In this document: positions 1-8,948 of the stretch, piece after piece
How the letters are laid out: each line of letters begins with the position of its first letter
Numbering within the stretch: position 1 is the first letter of the stretch
Assembly: GCA_020060215.1 (NCBI GenBank)
Contig: JAGVAP010000142.1
Span: 62,001-126,000 of the forward strand
DNA length: 64,000 nucleotides
Reading direction: 5' to 3'
DNA from: Deltaproteobacteria bacterium
GTDB lineage: Bacteria > Desulfobacterota > DSM-4660 > Desulfatiglandales > HGW-15
Position numbers and translations under genes: made by a program
The notes under the pieces: generated by a model
What the model was told of the DNA's origin: nothing
The model's input: only the letters and a program-made list of their open reading frames with translations
The model's database searches: none

Positions 1-63
1 TTCGGCTGGTACCGCATTGGGGTCGGCGCAGCGATCTTCGCCCTCCTGATCGTAGGGCATTAG
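1..63 (+). CDS. C-terminal end of a membrane protein, possibly undecaprenyl-diphosphatase (UppP/BacA)
   Basis: The window opens in the last 20 codons of a plus-strand reading frame that ends in TAG at 61-63. The visible tail starts FGWYRIGVGAA and is hydrophobic, ending in GH. A final membrane helix starting with an aromatic-Tyr-Arg motif resembles the C-terminus of UppP, which recycles undecaprenyl pyrophosphate for envelope synthesis. Only 20 residues are visible, so the family call is a guess. What is seen is the end of a membrane-spanning coding region. Confidence 0.4.
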   Translation, partial: FGWYRIGVGAAIFALLIVGH

Positions 64-854
64 CGTGAACGGGAAAACCCCGGCCCTCTGTTCCGAAGCT
101 ACAAAGCCATCCCTTGGCGCGCACTCATCGATGGGCTTCTAGAAAGGGTCCTCCTGAAATGAGGGAATGATGGGCCCTTGTCCCCGCTTTTATGCGCTTG
201 CCGGAGTTTATGCCGCTCCCCGGAGGCATAGCCTCATACAAGGTGATTGGACTGCTCCGCGGGCTAAGGCGTTCCTCCCTGGCCTCTTCCGGCGACATCC
301 TCTCCAGGTTTCCTCCCGCGTTTGCGAGATAACCCCTGATCACGCAAAAGGTCCTTTGCCGTTTGGCGGCTTGCCGTCCTGGTTTTGCAAGGAACGGTGG
401 CTGTCAATCCACGCGGGAGCCGGGCCCCGGTCTTACACCGGGGTGGCCGCTTGGATTCTTTCACGAACTTGCCGGAGAGCGGGTCAGGCTTGCCATATCG
501 ATCTTGCGACCTCTTTCCCGGATATTGCGAGAATGTGACGCATCCCTGTGTGAAGCGGCCGAGGGAAGATGTCAACGTACTCTCGGCCTTCATCTTATCA
601 GCCCAAACACCCAAGATCATTTTGGATGACCGCTCACGGCCGGCCTGTGGATGGCCCTGCGAGCTAAATAAAGGCTGCCGTTTGCGCGATTCGGGTTCGT
701 GAATTGCTTTGGACTTCCATGGTCTCGGCATTGCGCGATGACGTTCGACGGAATGCATGGGAATGGAAGAATCGAACGGATTTCGTGACTGAACACAGGA
801 TCAATCGTCTCCCCTGCGCGGGGGCGATCTTAATCATCATATAAGGAGTTCTTT
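64..854. other. Gene-free stretch with no convincing coding region
   Basis: About 790 bases between the first gene end and the lipoprotein start. Several overlapping frames on both strands stay open by chance of high GC, but none has a good ribosome binding site, a recognisable domain or a clean start. Inverted repeats are present: a 7-bp arm pair (CGTTCGA/TCGAACG) around 744-778, and a stronger hairpin at 804-828 (ATCG...CCCC/GGGG...CGAT) just upstream of the lipoprotein start. The hairpin lacks a following T-run, so it is more likely a leader structure than an intrinsic terminator. Confidence 0.5.
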
Positions 855-1214
855 ATGGGAAAACGAGCGAGGTTGTTGTGCGGCTTGATCATGATCCTCT
901 TGCCTGCTTTGCCGCTGACGGGGTGCGACAACCCCCCTTGGGAGAGCGGGATGGTGCTGGCCCTAAAAGTAGACACGCCGAAGAACGGCACCACCGTCAC
1001 GACGTCCCCGGTAACGGTAAGTGGACGGGTAAATGGGACTCAGGCCTCGGTGGCAAAGGTATCCATCAACGGTACTGACGTGCCTGTCAAAGACAGGAAA
1101 TTCTCCGGCAGCGTCAATCTGAGTGAAGGTAAGAACGCCATCCTTGTTGTCGCCACAGGGGGCGGGGCTACGTTGAATCATAACGCTACCGTTACCTACA
1201 AGCCGGCCGATTAG
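855..1214 (+). CDS. Small secreted lipoprotein with an Ig-like fold
   Basis: A 119-residue protein with a classical lipoprotein signal: basic N-terminus, hydrophobic stretch and lipobox LTGC with the lipidated Cys at about residue 24. The mature part has regularly spaced beta-rich motifs (TPVxVSGxVNG, VSINGTDVPV, LSEGKNAILVVA), typical of bacterial Ig-like or carboxypeptidase-regulatory-like domains that bind partners outside the membrane. A clear Shine-Dalgarno AAGGAG at 843-848 fixes the ATG at 855. The gene stands alone between repeat-rich gaps. Its specific partner or function cannot be deduced. Confidence 0.75.
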   Translation: MGKRARLLCGLIMILLPALPLTGCDNPPWESGMVLALKVDTPKNGTTVTTSPVTVSGRVNGTQASVAKVSINGTDVPVKDRKFSGSVNLSEGKNAILVVATGGGATLNHNATVTYKPAD

Positions 1215-1304
1215 TTGTCACTAAATGAAGGGAAATCCTCACCATGAACTAAGAACCGGCGGATAAGCTTCAATATGAATGAATATCGTTGGAGCTCTAT
1301 TCTT

Positions 1305-1372
1305 GTAGGAGCAAGCTCCTGCTTGCGATTCTTTCAGTTCCGAGAAGATCGCAAGCAGGAGCTTGCTCCTAC
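1305..1372. repeat. Inverted pair of GCAAGC-GGAGCTTGC palindromic repeats
   Basis: Two copies of a short repeat containing GCAAGCAGGAGCTTGC lie in opposite orientation at 1305-1329 and 1348-1372. They match perfectly over 25 bases and are separated by 18 bases, so a transcript would fold into a long hairpin. This resembles the paired arrangement of REP/BIME elements. Further copies occur at 1477-1500, 1560-1582, 3865-3887, 12938-12960 and, diverged, 12987-13011. Confidence 0.85.
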
Positions 1373-1476
1373 TGTTTGATCATTCTCGCCACCTCTGGGG
1401 GCAGGCGACCGGGGCTGACCTCCGTGAAAGATGACAAGGTAGTCGGTACGATACCCCCCTGATATCCGACTGCGGG

Positions 1477-1582
1477 TCGCAAGCAGGAGCTTGCTCCACA
1501 GGGGTTTTCCATTCATGTTCGATGTTCGTCTTTTCTTCCCTTAGAACCCGCTGCCCCAATCGCAAGCAGAGCTTGCTCCTAC
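1477..1582. repeat. Two further direct copies of the GCAAGC-GGAGCTTGC repeat
   Basis: Copies at 1477-1500 (TCGCAAGCAGGAGCTTGCTC core) and 1560-1582 (one G shorter in the centre) are in the same orientation as the 1348-1372 copy. Between them lies one member of a second repeat family built on TTCGATGTTCGTCTTTTC. No gene is supported in this gap. Confidence 0.8.
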
Positions 1583-1587
1583 ATGGG

Positions 1588-1672
1588 TGTTCATTTGACA
1601 TTGGATGTTGGACATTCGATATTCGATGTTCGTCTTTTCCATCCTACGTTCGATGTTCGTCTTGCGGGGGAC
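1588..1672. repeat. Tandem-like TTCGATGTTCG repeats
   Basis: A degenerate run of units such as ATTGGATGTTGGACATTCG and TTCGATGTTCGTCTTTTC. The same units recur at 1512-1535, 3901-3945 and, as ATTGGACATTGGACATTC, at 9775-9800. It ends immediately before the spoVR stop codon. It looks like intergenic repeat expansion with no coding potential. Confidence 0.7.
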
Positions 1673-3700
1673 TCAGTAGGGCGCCGGGAATTCCACCTCC
1701 CGGATGTACTTCTCCGAGATGGTTTCCCCATCGATGGTAAAGAAGAGGCTTACATCCCCCCGTCTGGTTTTTTTCGCTTCCTGGGTTTCCAGCCCCATCT
1801 GCTGCAGGATCCACGGGGGGACGGATGTGCGTCTTTCACCCTCGGTCACCACCGTCTCGATATAGACCGGGTGCTGCCACATCCTGAAGAGGACCCTGAG
1901 CACGTCCTTCATCTCATCGAGCCTCAGATCGGCCCCTTCGTGGCGGTGCTTCAGATACAAGCCCCTTCCCCGGTGGGGTCTTTCGGCAGGGCCGCCATAG
2001 TGGGCATCGACGATCTCGATCACCGGCTCCCCCTGGTTGAAGAGGAGAAACATGAGTTTCTTCTTGATGCTTTCGAAGTCCGCCTTGTCGACGCCCCAGT
2101 GGTCGAGGGGCACGCCGCCTCCTCCCTGCTTGTAGCTGAAGAAAGGCATCCGTTTGAAAAGCTCCAGGGTGAAAAACTCGTGGATGAAGAAGTGGTCATT
2201 GATCCTTCTCCTCACCTCAAAGATCTTCTCGCGACCCTTCCCCAGTTCCAGCTTTCCGGGGTTTTTTTGGGCCAGCCTGAAGAACACGTTGGGAATCGGC
2301 TCGGAGACTCTCGGAAGAGCGCCGCTTTTCCAAGCCTTCTTCACGGAAAGGAGGGTCGCCTGCCACTTCAGGTCCCTTGCGATCTCCTGCTCCAGTTCCG
2401 GTCTGGTGTTGGCGTTCAGTTCCTGTCTGATCCTCTCATAAGTCTCCTCGCAGGTCTGGTATTCGCACCACCACTTCACCAGTTTCTCGCGGCTGAAGAG
2501 GTCTTTCGGGAAGCCGGCCAGGCCGTTCTCGCAAGCTTTCTTGAAGCTGCACCATTCCGTCCATCTGGGGGCGACCGCCTCACGGCTCTCCTCAAAGATG
2601 TTCTTGAAGACCGCAAAATCGTCCCACTGCCTCTTCCGGTCCAGGAAGGGGCTGCATTCCTCGTACAACTTGCCGTGTCTCCCGGAATCCCAGCGGTACT
2701 CGATATCCATGTAAAGCATGAGGCCGAGTTTGTAAGGATTGAGCCCCGGGCTCCCGAGCGTTCCCGCATTGTGGAGGGCGTAGTCTACGATCTCCTCGGG
2801 GGGAGCGAGCCCGCGCTTGACCATCAGTTCGGAGTGCCAGTATGCGGCCCACCCCTCGTTGGCGATCTTCGTCATCCTCTGGGGAAGAAAGTAGTAGCTC
2901 TCCTGCCGAAAGATATCGAGGATATCTCGCTGCCACTCCTCCATCGGCGCAAACCTCAGGAGGAAAAGAAGGATATCCCTCACCGGCCTGGCCGGAAACT
3001 TGAGACCTTTCCGTATCTCGCTCGCCCTCTCCTGTCTGTTTTTCAGCGCCTCTCTCTGGGCCTTAATCCATTCCCGTGGATTGAGGAACTCGTCCAGGTA
3101 AGGCAGATCCGAGCGAAAGCGAAAAAGGTCCTCTCCCTTCTTGGAGAGCTTCCCGTGGTTGTTCTTCTTGGTCCCGCTCTTGATCGCGTATGGGATCCTT
3201 GCATCGATGAGGTTCTCTATCTTCATGCAGTCGGTCAGAAAATCGTCTACGACGCTCTCTCCATACTCCTTCCGGTAACCGTCGATCCGCTCTCCGGCGG
3301 CTCGTGAAGTCGCAAGCATGTTGCGGTCGGAGCGCTTGAACCAGGCATTGTTTTTGAAGAAGTCCACATGGGCGCAGACATGGGCCATCACCAGCTTCTG
3401 GTCGACGAGCTTGTTTTCCTCCAGCAGGTAGGCGATGGACGGATTGGTGTTGATCACCATCTCATAGATCTTGCTCAACCCATAGCTGAAGCTCTTTCTC
3501 ATCTTGACGTACTCTTCGCCGAATTTCCAATGGGAGAAATGATCCGGCAGCCCTCGATAGCTCGCAACCTCGGCGATGGTGTCCCAGTCGAGGACATCGA
3601 AGATGATGGGAAAGAAGTCGAGCCCCCTCCTCTGGGCGATTGCCTGAATAATCGTCTGCCAGGTTCTCAGTTCGTTGCTGAATAGCGGCATTGGACTCAT
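1673..3700 (-). CDS. spoVR: SpoVR family protein (YcgB-like), long version
   Basis: A 675-residue SpoVR-family protein. The N-terminal half carries family-typical blocks: a W..I...A...GLDFFP entry, HVCAHVDFFKNN (His-rich, about residues 110-120), and PQRMTKIANEGWAAYWH. SpoVR/YcgB proteins are cytoplasmic and are genetically linked to the kinase PrkA/YeaG and the VWA-like protein YeaH; their biochemical role is unclear. At about 510 residues E. coli YcgB is shorter; here roughly 120 extra residues sit after the GLNPYKLGLMLYMD block. It is the last gene of the prkA - DUF444 - spoVR operon on the minus strand. An alternative ATG three codons downstream (3691) has a better-spaced GAGG. Confidence 0.92.
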   Translation of the reverse strand: MSPMPLFSNELRTWQTIIQAIAQRRGLDFFPIIFDVLDWDTIAEVASYRGLPDHFSHWKFGEEYVKMRKSFSYGLSKIYEMVINTNPSIAYLLEENKLVDQKLVMAHVCAHVDFFKNNAWFKRSDRNMLATSRAAGERIDGYRKEYGESVVDDFLTDCMKIENLIDARIPYAIKSGTKKNNHGKLSKKGEDLFRFRSDLPYLDEFLNPREWIKAQREALKNRQERASEIRKGLKFPARPVRDILLFLLRFAPMEEWQRDILDIFRQESYYFLPQRMTKIANEGWAAYWHSELMVKRGLAPPEEIVDYALHNAGTLGSPGLNPYKLGLMLYMDIEYRWDSGRHGKLYEECSPFLDRKRQWDDFAVFKNIFEESREAVAPRWTEWCSFKKACENGLAGFPKDLFSREKLVKWWCEYQTCEETYERIRQELNANTRPELEQEIARDLKWQATLLSVKKAWKSGALPRVSEPIPNVFFRLAQKNPGKLELGKGREKIFEVRRRINDHFFIHEFFTLELFKRMPFFSYKQGGGGVPLDHWGVDKADFESIKKKLMFLLFNQGEPVIEIVDAHYGGPAERPHRGRGLYLKHRHEGADLRLDEMKDVLRVLFRMWQHPVYIETVVTEGERRTSVPPWILQQMGLETQEAKKTRRGDVSLFFTIDGETISEKYIREVEFPAPY

Positions 3701-3864
3701 CCTCTTGGCGCTCTGCTAGGGGTTATCGATTTGCCGACCAGCAGAATAGCCGCCACAGAGACACTGGGACACAAAGGCTTAAGCACATCCGTTCTTCGTG
3801 ACTTTGTGTCTTCGTGACGATGTTGAACTTTCTTAAAGGCCGATCAACGGTTCCGCCGCCCCGA

Positions 3865-3945
3865 TCGCAAGCGGAGCTTGCTCCTACAGGGGGGTGTTTC
3901 GTTCGACGTTCGATGTTGGACGTTCGATGTTCGATGTTCGTCTTT
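3865..3945. repeat. Palindromic GCAAGC repeat followed by TTCGATGTTCG units
   Basis: One copy of the GCAAGCGGAGCTTGC repeat at 3865-3887, followed by TTCGACGTTCGATGTTGGAC-like units to about 3945, in the 254-bp gap between spoVR and the DUF444 gene. The upstream part, around 3795-3822, contains CTTCGTGACTTTGTGTCTTC, another dispersed motif seen again near 9825-9845. The repeats interrupt an operon that is usually tightly packed. Confidence 0.75.
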
Positions 3946-3954
3946 TCTCTTTGA

Positions 3955-5118
3955 TCAGTAGTTCCTCTTCCCGAAGAACTTCTCCAGGGCCAGCCAGGCG
4001 TCCTCCCTTTGTTTGACGCCCAGGTAGACCACCCTGCCGTCGTACCTGAATTCCTGCTCGAGATACCTGCCGAAGAATCCCGGTTCGGAAAAACCCTCCG
4101 AAGGTCCTCCCGTGTACCACGAGCGCCAGGCCGGCTTGACCTCCCCGTAGCTGTACTGGTTGCTGAACGGGAGGATCCTTTCCTTCATGAGCTGCAGGGT
4201 TTCCGCGTTGTCGTCCTCCCAGTTCATGCCGTCGGAGAAGTAGATCGGGTAGATGTTCCAATCTTCCACCGGGTATCTTTCGTTCACGATATTGATGAGC
4301 AGACGATGGGCGCTCGAGATCTTTGTCCCGCCGTAGCTGTCTTTGGTCAGAAACTCCTGCTGGTTCTTCATCTCCTCCGCATCCACGTGGTGGACGATGT
4401 AGATGCACTCCAGTTCATCGTACTGCCGCGCCAGCAATCCTTCGGTGAAGAAGCAGAAATAGGAGATGATCTCCCTTTCCTCATCGGATACGGAACCGGA
4501 GATGTCCCTCATGAACGCGAGCAGGGCGTTGTTCTGGGGGGTGGGCGTGGGCTTGGGGGAGCGATAAGATTTGTCGTCCTTGGTCGGGATGATTTTCGGG
4601 TCCTCCGGATCGTATGTCCCCCCGGCCATCTGCCGCTGAAGGGCCTTCTTGTAAAGCCCCCTCGGGCCTCTCTTGATGATCAGGGATTCCGGGCCGGTTT
4701 TTCTTGCAGAGGTCCATCTCTGCTCCTCCGAATCGATGGTCTTCTCCCCTTTCGGCTGCAGGCTGGGGAGCTCCAGGGCCATCATTTCCATGATCTCTTC
4801 TTCATGGAACTCCACCTCGATCAGTTCGCCCGGCTCCTCTCCGGCCTTTTTCTCTCCCCCTTCCTTCGGGTCCCCGGTGACCGGCCCCAGATCCTGCCCG
4901 GGCTCTCCTTTCCCCGCCCCGAGGCCTCCAAAGTTGGAGCCGTAGCGTATCCTGGGCAAGGGGAGGTTGAAGAACCGGATCTTGATCGGCTCCTTTCTCC
5001 CCTTGCCCGGCAGGATGACGCTTCCCGGCTGAATGTATCTCCTCAGATCCTCCTTGATCTTCCCCTTCAGAATCTCGACGAACTTCCCCTCGTCCCTTTT
5101 GATCCTTTTAGGTCTCAT
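3955..5118 (-). CDS. yeaH: DUF444 / YeaH-like VWA-fold protein
   Basis: A 387-residue protein of the DUF444 (YeaH/YhbH) family. The C-terminal half has a von Willebrand A-like fold with a MIDAS-type motif MRDISGSVSDEER, followed by the conserved FFTEGLL...YIVHHVDAEE and GGTKISSAHRLL blocks. The N-terminal part has a Lys/Arg-rich start and a low-complexity Gly/Glu linker. The family partners with the kinase PrkA and SpoVR, and probably works as an adaptor or substrate in starvation-type signalling. The frame stays open further upstream, but the ATG at 5118 (MRPKRIKRDEGKF) begins the conserved region and is the better start. Confidence 0.9.
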   Translation of the reverse strand: MRPKRIKRDEGKFVEILKGKIKEDLRRYIQPGSVILPGKGRKEPIKIRFFNLPLPRIRYGSNFGGLGAGKGEPGQDLGPVTGDPKEGGEKKAGEEPGELIEVEFHEEEIMEMMALELPSLQPKGEKTIDSEEQRWTSARKTGPESLIIKRGPRGLYKKALQRQMAGGTYDPEDPKIIPTKDDKSYRSPKPTPTPQNNALLAFMRDISGSVSDEEREIISYFCFFTEGLLARQYDELECIYIVHHVDAEEMKNQQEFLTKDSYGGTKISSAHRLLINIVNERYPVEDWNIYPIYFSDGMNWEDDNAETLQLMKERILPFSNQYSYGEVKPAWRSWYTGGPSEGFSEPGFFGRYLEQEFRYDGRVVYLGVKQREDAWLALEKFFGKRNY

Positions 5119-5252
5119 GCGCACCCCCGCCGATCGACGCCACCGAGGAAAAGACTTCGGGACTGGAAAACACTCCCCCGGCGCGGGTCCCCGCCCGCCG
5201 ATCACCGGCCGCGCGGACGGGGAACCCAATTCGGAATAAGCGTCAAATTCGA

Positions 5253-7337
5253 TTAGTATGCACTCAACCTGCGATGCTCCTCCTCCTGTCGTGCGAAAAG
5301 GCCTCCCACGTAGGTCAGAACGCCCGTTGCACATTCGTCGCAGTAGCCATAGGTCTTGATCAGACGGGCCTTGACCTCGTTGATCTTCCTCTCCGTGTCG
5401 TCGTCCTTGACCGTCTCCACGAGGGAGGAGAGTTTGAGGGTGTCTTTCTGGTCTTCGAACAGCTTTCTCCTGAGGGCCTTGTGCAGCTTCTCATTGGACT
5501 CCGCCCGGAACTTCTCCCCGTCCATGGCGAGGGCCCCGATGTGGTTCATGATCTCCCGCCTCCAGTCGTCCTTCTTGTTCTCGGTGATGTCCACTTTTTC
5601 TTCCACCGAGCGCAGGAGTCTTTCGTCGGGCTCGTCGTCTTTCCCGGTGAAACGGTTGGTCACCTTCTCCCCCCGCGTGTATGCCTTTACGTTGTCGATG
5701 TAGTTTGCGCAGAGCTTCTGAATGGCCTGCTCGTCTCCCAGGATGGCCTCCTGGACCTCCTCCCGGATCATTTCGTCGAACTCGCGCTCGACCACGCCCA
5801 ACATCTCGAAGCACTTCTCCCGTTCCGTGGTGCTGATGGAGCTGTGCAGCTTCAAGCCGTCCCGCAGCTCGTACATGAGGGTAAAGGGGTTGACGCAACG
5901 GTGCTCGCTGTTGATCACGGCATTGGAGAACTTGTCCTGGATATACCTGGGAGAGATCCCGCTGAAGCCTTCATCGGGGTGCTCTTCGCGCAGCTTCTTG
6001 CAGACCTCGAGGGACCAGTTCTCCAGTTCCTGGCCGTTGTAGAGTTTCATCTTCTGGACGATATCCATGCCCGCTTCCCTGGGCGGCTCGATATGGGTCA
6101 GGACCGACCACATGGCCGCCACCTCGATCGTATGCGGGGCGATATGACTCTTGATGGTTTCCTGCCGGTAGTCCCTCTCGTAAATCTTCTTTTCGTCCTC
6201 CAGCCTGATCACATAGGGGATGGGGATCTGAGTCGTCCTGTCCTTCAACGCCAGCATGAGCTCGTTCTTCTCCAGCTTTTTCAGGTCCGGAGGGTTGGTA
6301 TGGGCGATGATCACCTCGTCGATATCCATGTGTCCCAGTTTACGGGCCTTGATCCTGTGGGCCTGAGAGGCCTCCAGGAGGTCGTACAGAAAGGCAACGT
6401 CCAGTTTCAACCCCTCGATAAATTCCATGATCCCCCGGTTGGCCTTCTGGAATTCCCCTTCGAAGTTGAAGGCCCTCGGGTCGCTTTCCCTTCCATACTC
6501 CGCCACCGCCCGGTAGTTCACGTCACCGGTCAGCTCCGTCGCGTCCTGGTCCTTCTCGTGCTTGGGTTGGAGGGTGCCGATGCAGACCCTCCTCTTGTCG
6601 GAAATGATAATGCGCCTGACCCGGACATGATTTCGGACGATCTCCTGCCAATTGCCGCGGTAGTGCTTCAGCAGTCTGGAAAAGGAGTCGTCGCATTTCG
6701 GACACGGATAACACCAGCTCCGGACCTTGTAGTCGCCGTGGATGCTCTTGTTCAGCTCTCGTATGGGATCGTCGGCTACGATTCCCTCCTCATGGATAAG
6801 ACGGAGGAGGTTGAGCGGATCGCAGTGCATCTCGCATTCGACCTCCTCTTCAAACTCGTTGAGGAACCCCAGGGCCCTCCGTATGGAGTCGTTGGTCCCC
6901 TTCTCTGCAAACCATACGGTTCCATAAAGGCGCCCCTCGTCCCTCTTTGAATAGTCCTCGAGACCCAGCTTGAGCAGATCCACCATGGAGGACTTGGACG
7001 AACCCACAGGGCCGACGAGCAGGAGGATTCTTTTCTCCTGGCCATACCCCAGGGCCGCGCTTTTCAACACGTTCATGAAGTTCATGATGTTCCAGTCCAA
7101 CCCGAAGATCGCCTTCCCTACCGAAAAGGGGTCATCGAAGAAATTGTAGTGAACATGTCTCTTCCCATAACGCATGTACTCGCTCTGACCATAGGAGACG
7201 ACCATGTCATGCAGTCTCTGAAAGGAATTCCTGGTGACCTCCGGGTTCCTCGAAATGATGCTAAGATACTGGTCGAATGTAAGCAGTTTGAACTTGTCCT
7301 TGGTGTCCATGTTCCGGACCTTCTGAAATATTTCCAT
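5253..7337 (-). CDS. prkA: PrkA serine protein kinase (YeaG-like AAA+ kinase)
   Basis: A 694-residue PrkA-family protein, first gene of the minus-strand prkA - DUF444 - spoVR operon. The N-terminal AAA+ domain carries a Walker A motif GPVGSSKSS at residues 109-117, followed by the family block GTVWFAEKG. A Cys-rich WCYPCPKC motif lies in the middle, and the C-terminal kinase-like domain contains the FTLMYELRDGL and GKDDEPDERLLRSVEEK blocks. In enterobacteria the homologue is expressed under nutrient stress; in Bacillus it influences sporulation. At 694 residues it is a little longer than E. coli YeaG. A GAGGTGA ribosome binding site precedes the ATG at 7337. Confidence 0.95.
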   Translation of the reverse strand: MEIFQKVRNMDTKDKFKLLTFDQYLSIISRNPEVTRNSFQRLHDMVVSYGQSEYMRYGKRHVHYNFFDDPFSVGKAIFGLDWNIMNFMNVLKSAALGYGQEKRILLLVGPVGSSKSSMVDLLKLGLEDYSKRDEGRLYGTVWFAEKGTNDSIRRALGFLNEFEEEVECEMHCDPLNLLRLIHEEGIVADDPIRELNKSIHGDYKVRSWCYPCPKCDDSFSRLLKHYRGNWQEIVRNHVRVRRIIISDKRRVCIGTLQPKHEKDQDATELTGDVNYRAVAEYGRESDPRAFNFEGEFQKANRGIMEFIEGLKLDVAFLYDLLEASQAHRIKARKLGHMDIDEVIIAHTNPPDLKKLEKNELMLALKDRTTQIPIPYVIRLEDEKKIYERDYRQETIKSHIAPHTIEVAAMWSVLTHIEPPREAGMDIVQKMKLYNGQELENWSLEVCKKLREEHPDEGFSGISPRYIQDKFSNAVINSEHRCVNPFTLMYELRDGLKLHSSISTTEREKCFEMLGVVEREFDEMIREEVQEAILGDEQAIQKLCANYIDNVKAYTRGEKVTNRFTGKDDEPDERLLRSVEEKVDITENKKDDWRREIMNHIGALAMDGEKFRAESNEKLHKALRRKLFEDQKDTLKLSSLVETVKDDDTERKINEVKARLIKTYGYCDECATGVLTYVGGLFARQEEEHRRLSAY

Positions 7338-7805
7338 TCTTCACCTCGCTTCTATGGGTCCCTATCCGAGAAGAAGTGAACGTTTCACCTCTTCGACTTG
7401 CTCCAGGAGCCCCACCCACCAAGGGCTGAGCCGTCCCCGGTCTTCGTGCGAACCGCCTGGGCACACCGGGGCCGCACCTGACATTCTTCAGCAAACGGCA
7501 GGTCAATAAAATGGTTGATACTGTGTAGATTGGGAGGGGATTCGTTGTATTTAGAATAAGAGGGAGCAGGAAAAACGTAGGTCGCTTGGGGACCTTCCCC
7601 TCTGCCGGCCCTTGAACGAGGAACTCTCCGGAGGGGGTGATTTCAACCGGCCGATTACAATACGGCTCGGTTCGCCGGAAAATGGGGTCTACCCTCTATT
7701 TGAATCCCGTTGAGACCGCTCTAGGCTGAGGGTTGGTTTTAAGCGTTAGTCCCCTAGATTGTTTCGATTTCGCGAGTGCCGAATGGGGGTAGAAGACGGG
7801 AGCCT
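7338..7805. other. Divergent intergenic region between prkA and the mla operon
   Basis: A 468-bp non-coding region between divergently transcribed prkA and mlaE, so it should hold promoters for both. I see one candidate sigma70-like promoter for mlaE (7530-7557, listed separately). No clear sigma54 motif was found for prkA on reading both strands. A short CTCCGGAG palindrome lies around 7627-7640. No coding region is supported. Confidence 0.5.
7530..7557 (+). promoter_or_regulatory. Candidate promoter for the mla operon
   Basis: TTGGGA (7530-7535), 16 bases, then TAGAAT (7552-7557). The -10 matches 5 of 6 consensus bases and the -35 matches 4 of 6. It would give a long leader of about 240 bases before the mlaE ATG. 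This is motif matching by eye only. Confidence 0.3.
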
Positions 7806-8948
7806 ATGAGCGGCAGCGTGCAGATGAAGCATCACCAGGCCATGATCCGTGTGGAGGAGAACGGTCCCGGGATCCTGCTGCTGGAGCTCTCCGGTCGGCT
7901 GGACTCGGCGACGACGGGGGAGATGTGGCGAAAAGCCACCCAGGCCCTATCCCGGTTTTCTCCCAACCATGTCATCGTGGATACGTCGGGAGTCGACTAC
8001 TGCGACATCTCGGGGGCAGGCCTTTTCCTCGAGATCAGGCGGCGCCAGCAGGAGAACGGCGGAACGTCGGAGGTCAGGGGGCTGCGTGAAGAATTCCGCC
8101 AGCTGTTGGACCTCTTCGATCCGTCCAAGATAAGGCTGCAGCCGACGGAAAAGAGGGTGCCTGTTACGGAAGAGGTGGGGAGGGGGGCCTACAATGTCTG
8201 GAAGGACATCAGGGAGCTGATCACGTTTCTGGGCAGGCTTTCGGTTTCGATGGTCGGGGCCCTGAAAGACCCGGGCGCGGTCCGATGGAGGGATGCCTTC
8301 AATGCGGCGGAGAAGGCCGGCGCCAATGCGATGCCCATCGTCGCCCTGGTGAGTTTTCTGGTCGGCATGATCATGGCGTTTCAGTCATCCATCCCCATGC
8401 GTCAGTTCGGCGCGCAGATCTATGTGGCAAACCTGGTGGGCCTGTCCATGCTCCGGGAACTCGGCCCCCTTATGACGTCCCTCATTCTGGCGGGCAGGAC
8501 CGGCTCCGCCTTTGCGGCGGAGCTCGGGACCATGAAGGTGCGCGAAGAGATCGACGCCCTGGTCACGCTGGGTCTCGACCCGGTGCGATTCCTCGTCGTC
8601 ACCCGAGTGATGGCCGTCTCCCTGATGACGCCGCTGCTGGCCGTCTTCGCCGACCTGCTCGGGGTCGTCGGGGGGGCGGTCGTCATGGTCTCGACAGGGA
8701 TCTCCCTGAAGACCTATTACTATCAGACCTTGTATGCACTGACTTACGGGGACCTCCTGGGGGGGCTTTTCAAGTCCTTCTTCTTCGGCCTGATCGTGGC
8801 GGGGGTAGGATGCGCGCGGGGGTTGCAGACCGGGACCGGGCCTGCGGCCGTCGGAGCATCGACGACCAGCGCCGTAGTGACCGGGATCGTCCTGATCATC
8901 GTCGCGGATGGAGTCTTCGCCATGATCTACTACTCCCTGGGGATCTGA
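7806..8948 (+). CDS. mlaE: STAS-domain MlaE family ABC transporter permease
   Basis: A 380-residue inner-membrane permease of the MlaE/YrbE family with an N-terminal STAS domain of about 110 residues (SGRLDSATTG ... VDTSGVDYCDISGAGLF), equivalent to the separate MlaB protein of E. coli. The C-terminal part has five or so hydrophobic segments and the signature blocks FLVGMIMAFQS, ELGPLMTSLILAGRTGSAFAAELG and EEIDALVTLGLDPVRFLV. It forms the membrane core of an MCE transporter moving phospholipids between the outer and inner membranes. The ATG at 7806 begins just before the STAS fold; an upstream in-frame start is possible. The stop codon overlaps the mlaF ATG. Confidence 0.93.
   Translation: MSGSVQMKHHQAMIRVEENGPGILLLELSGRLDSATTGEMWRKATQALSRFSPNHVIVDTSGVDYCDISGAGLFLEIRRRQQENGGTSEVRGLREEFRQLLDLFDPSKIRLQPTEKRVPVTEEVGRGAYNVWKDIRELITFLGRLSVSMVGALKDPGAVRWRDAFNAAEKAGANAMPIVALVSFLVGMIMAFQSSIPMRQFGAQIYVANLVGLSMLRELGPLMTSLILAGRTGSAFAAELGTMKVREEIDALVTLGLDPVRFLVVTRVMAVSLMTPLLAVFADLLGVVGGAVVMVSTGISLKTYYYQTLYALTYGDLLGGLFKSFFFGLIVAGVGCARGLQTGTGPAAVGASTTSAVVTGIVLIIVADGVFAMIYYSLGI

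Noticed and set aside
217..330. A short plus-strand frame reading PGGIASYKVIGLLRGL, like the start of a CoaBC/flavoprotein domain
   Set aside because: Only about 15 residues match, there is no start codon or ribosome binding site, and the following sequence does not continue the domain; probably chance or a very old remnant.
1583..3307. A long plus-strand open frame (574 codons) opposite spoVR
   Set aside because: It is the antisense shadow of a clear SpoVR gene in GC-rich DNA, with no domain and no ribosome binding site.
5274..6950. A 558-codon plus-strand open frame opposite prkA
   Set aside because: Antisense shadow of PrkA; composition is that of a mirrored coding region and no family is recognisable.
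7338..7560. Search for a sigma54 promoter ahead of prkA
   Set aside because: No GG-N10-GC arrangement with adequate flanking matches was found on the minus strand by eye.
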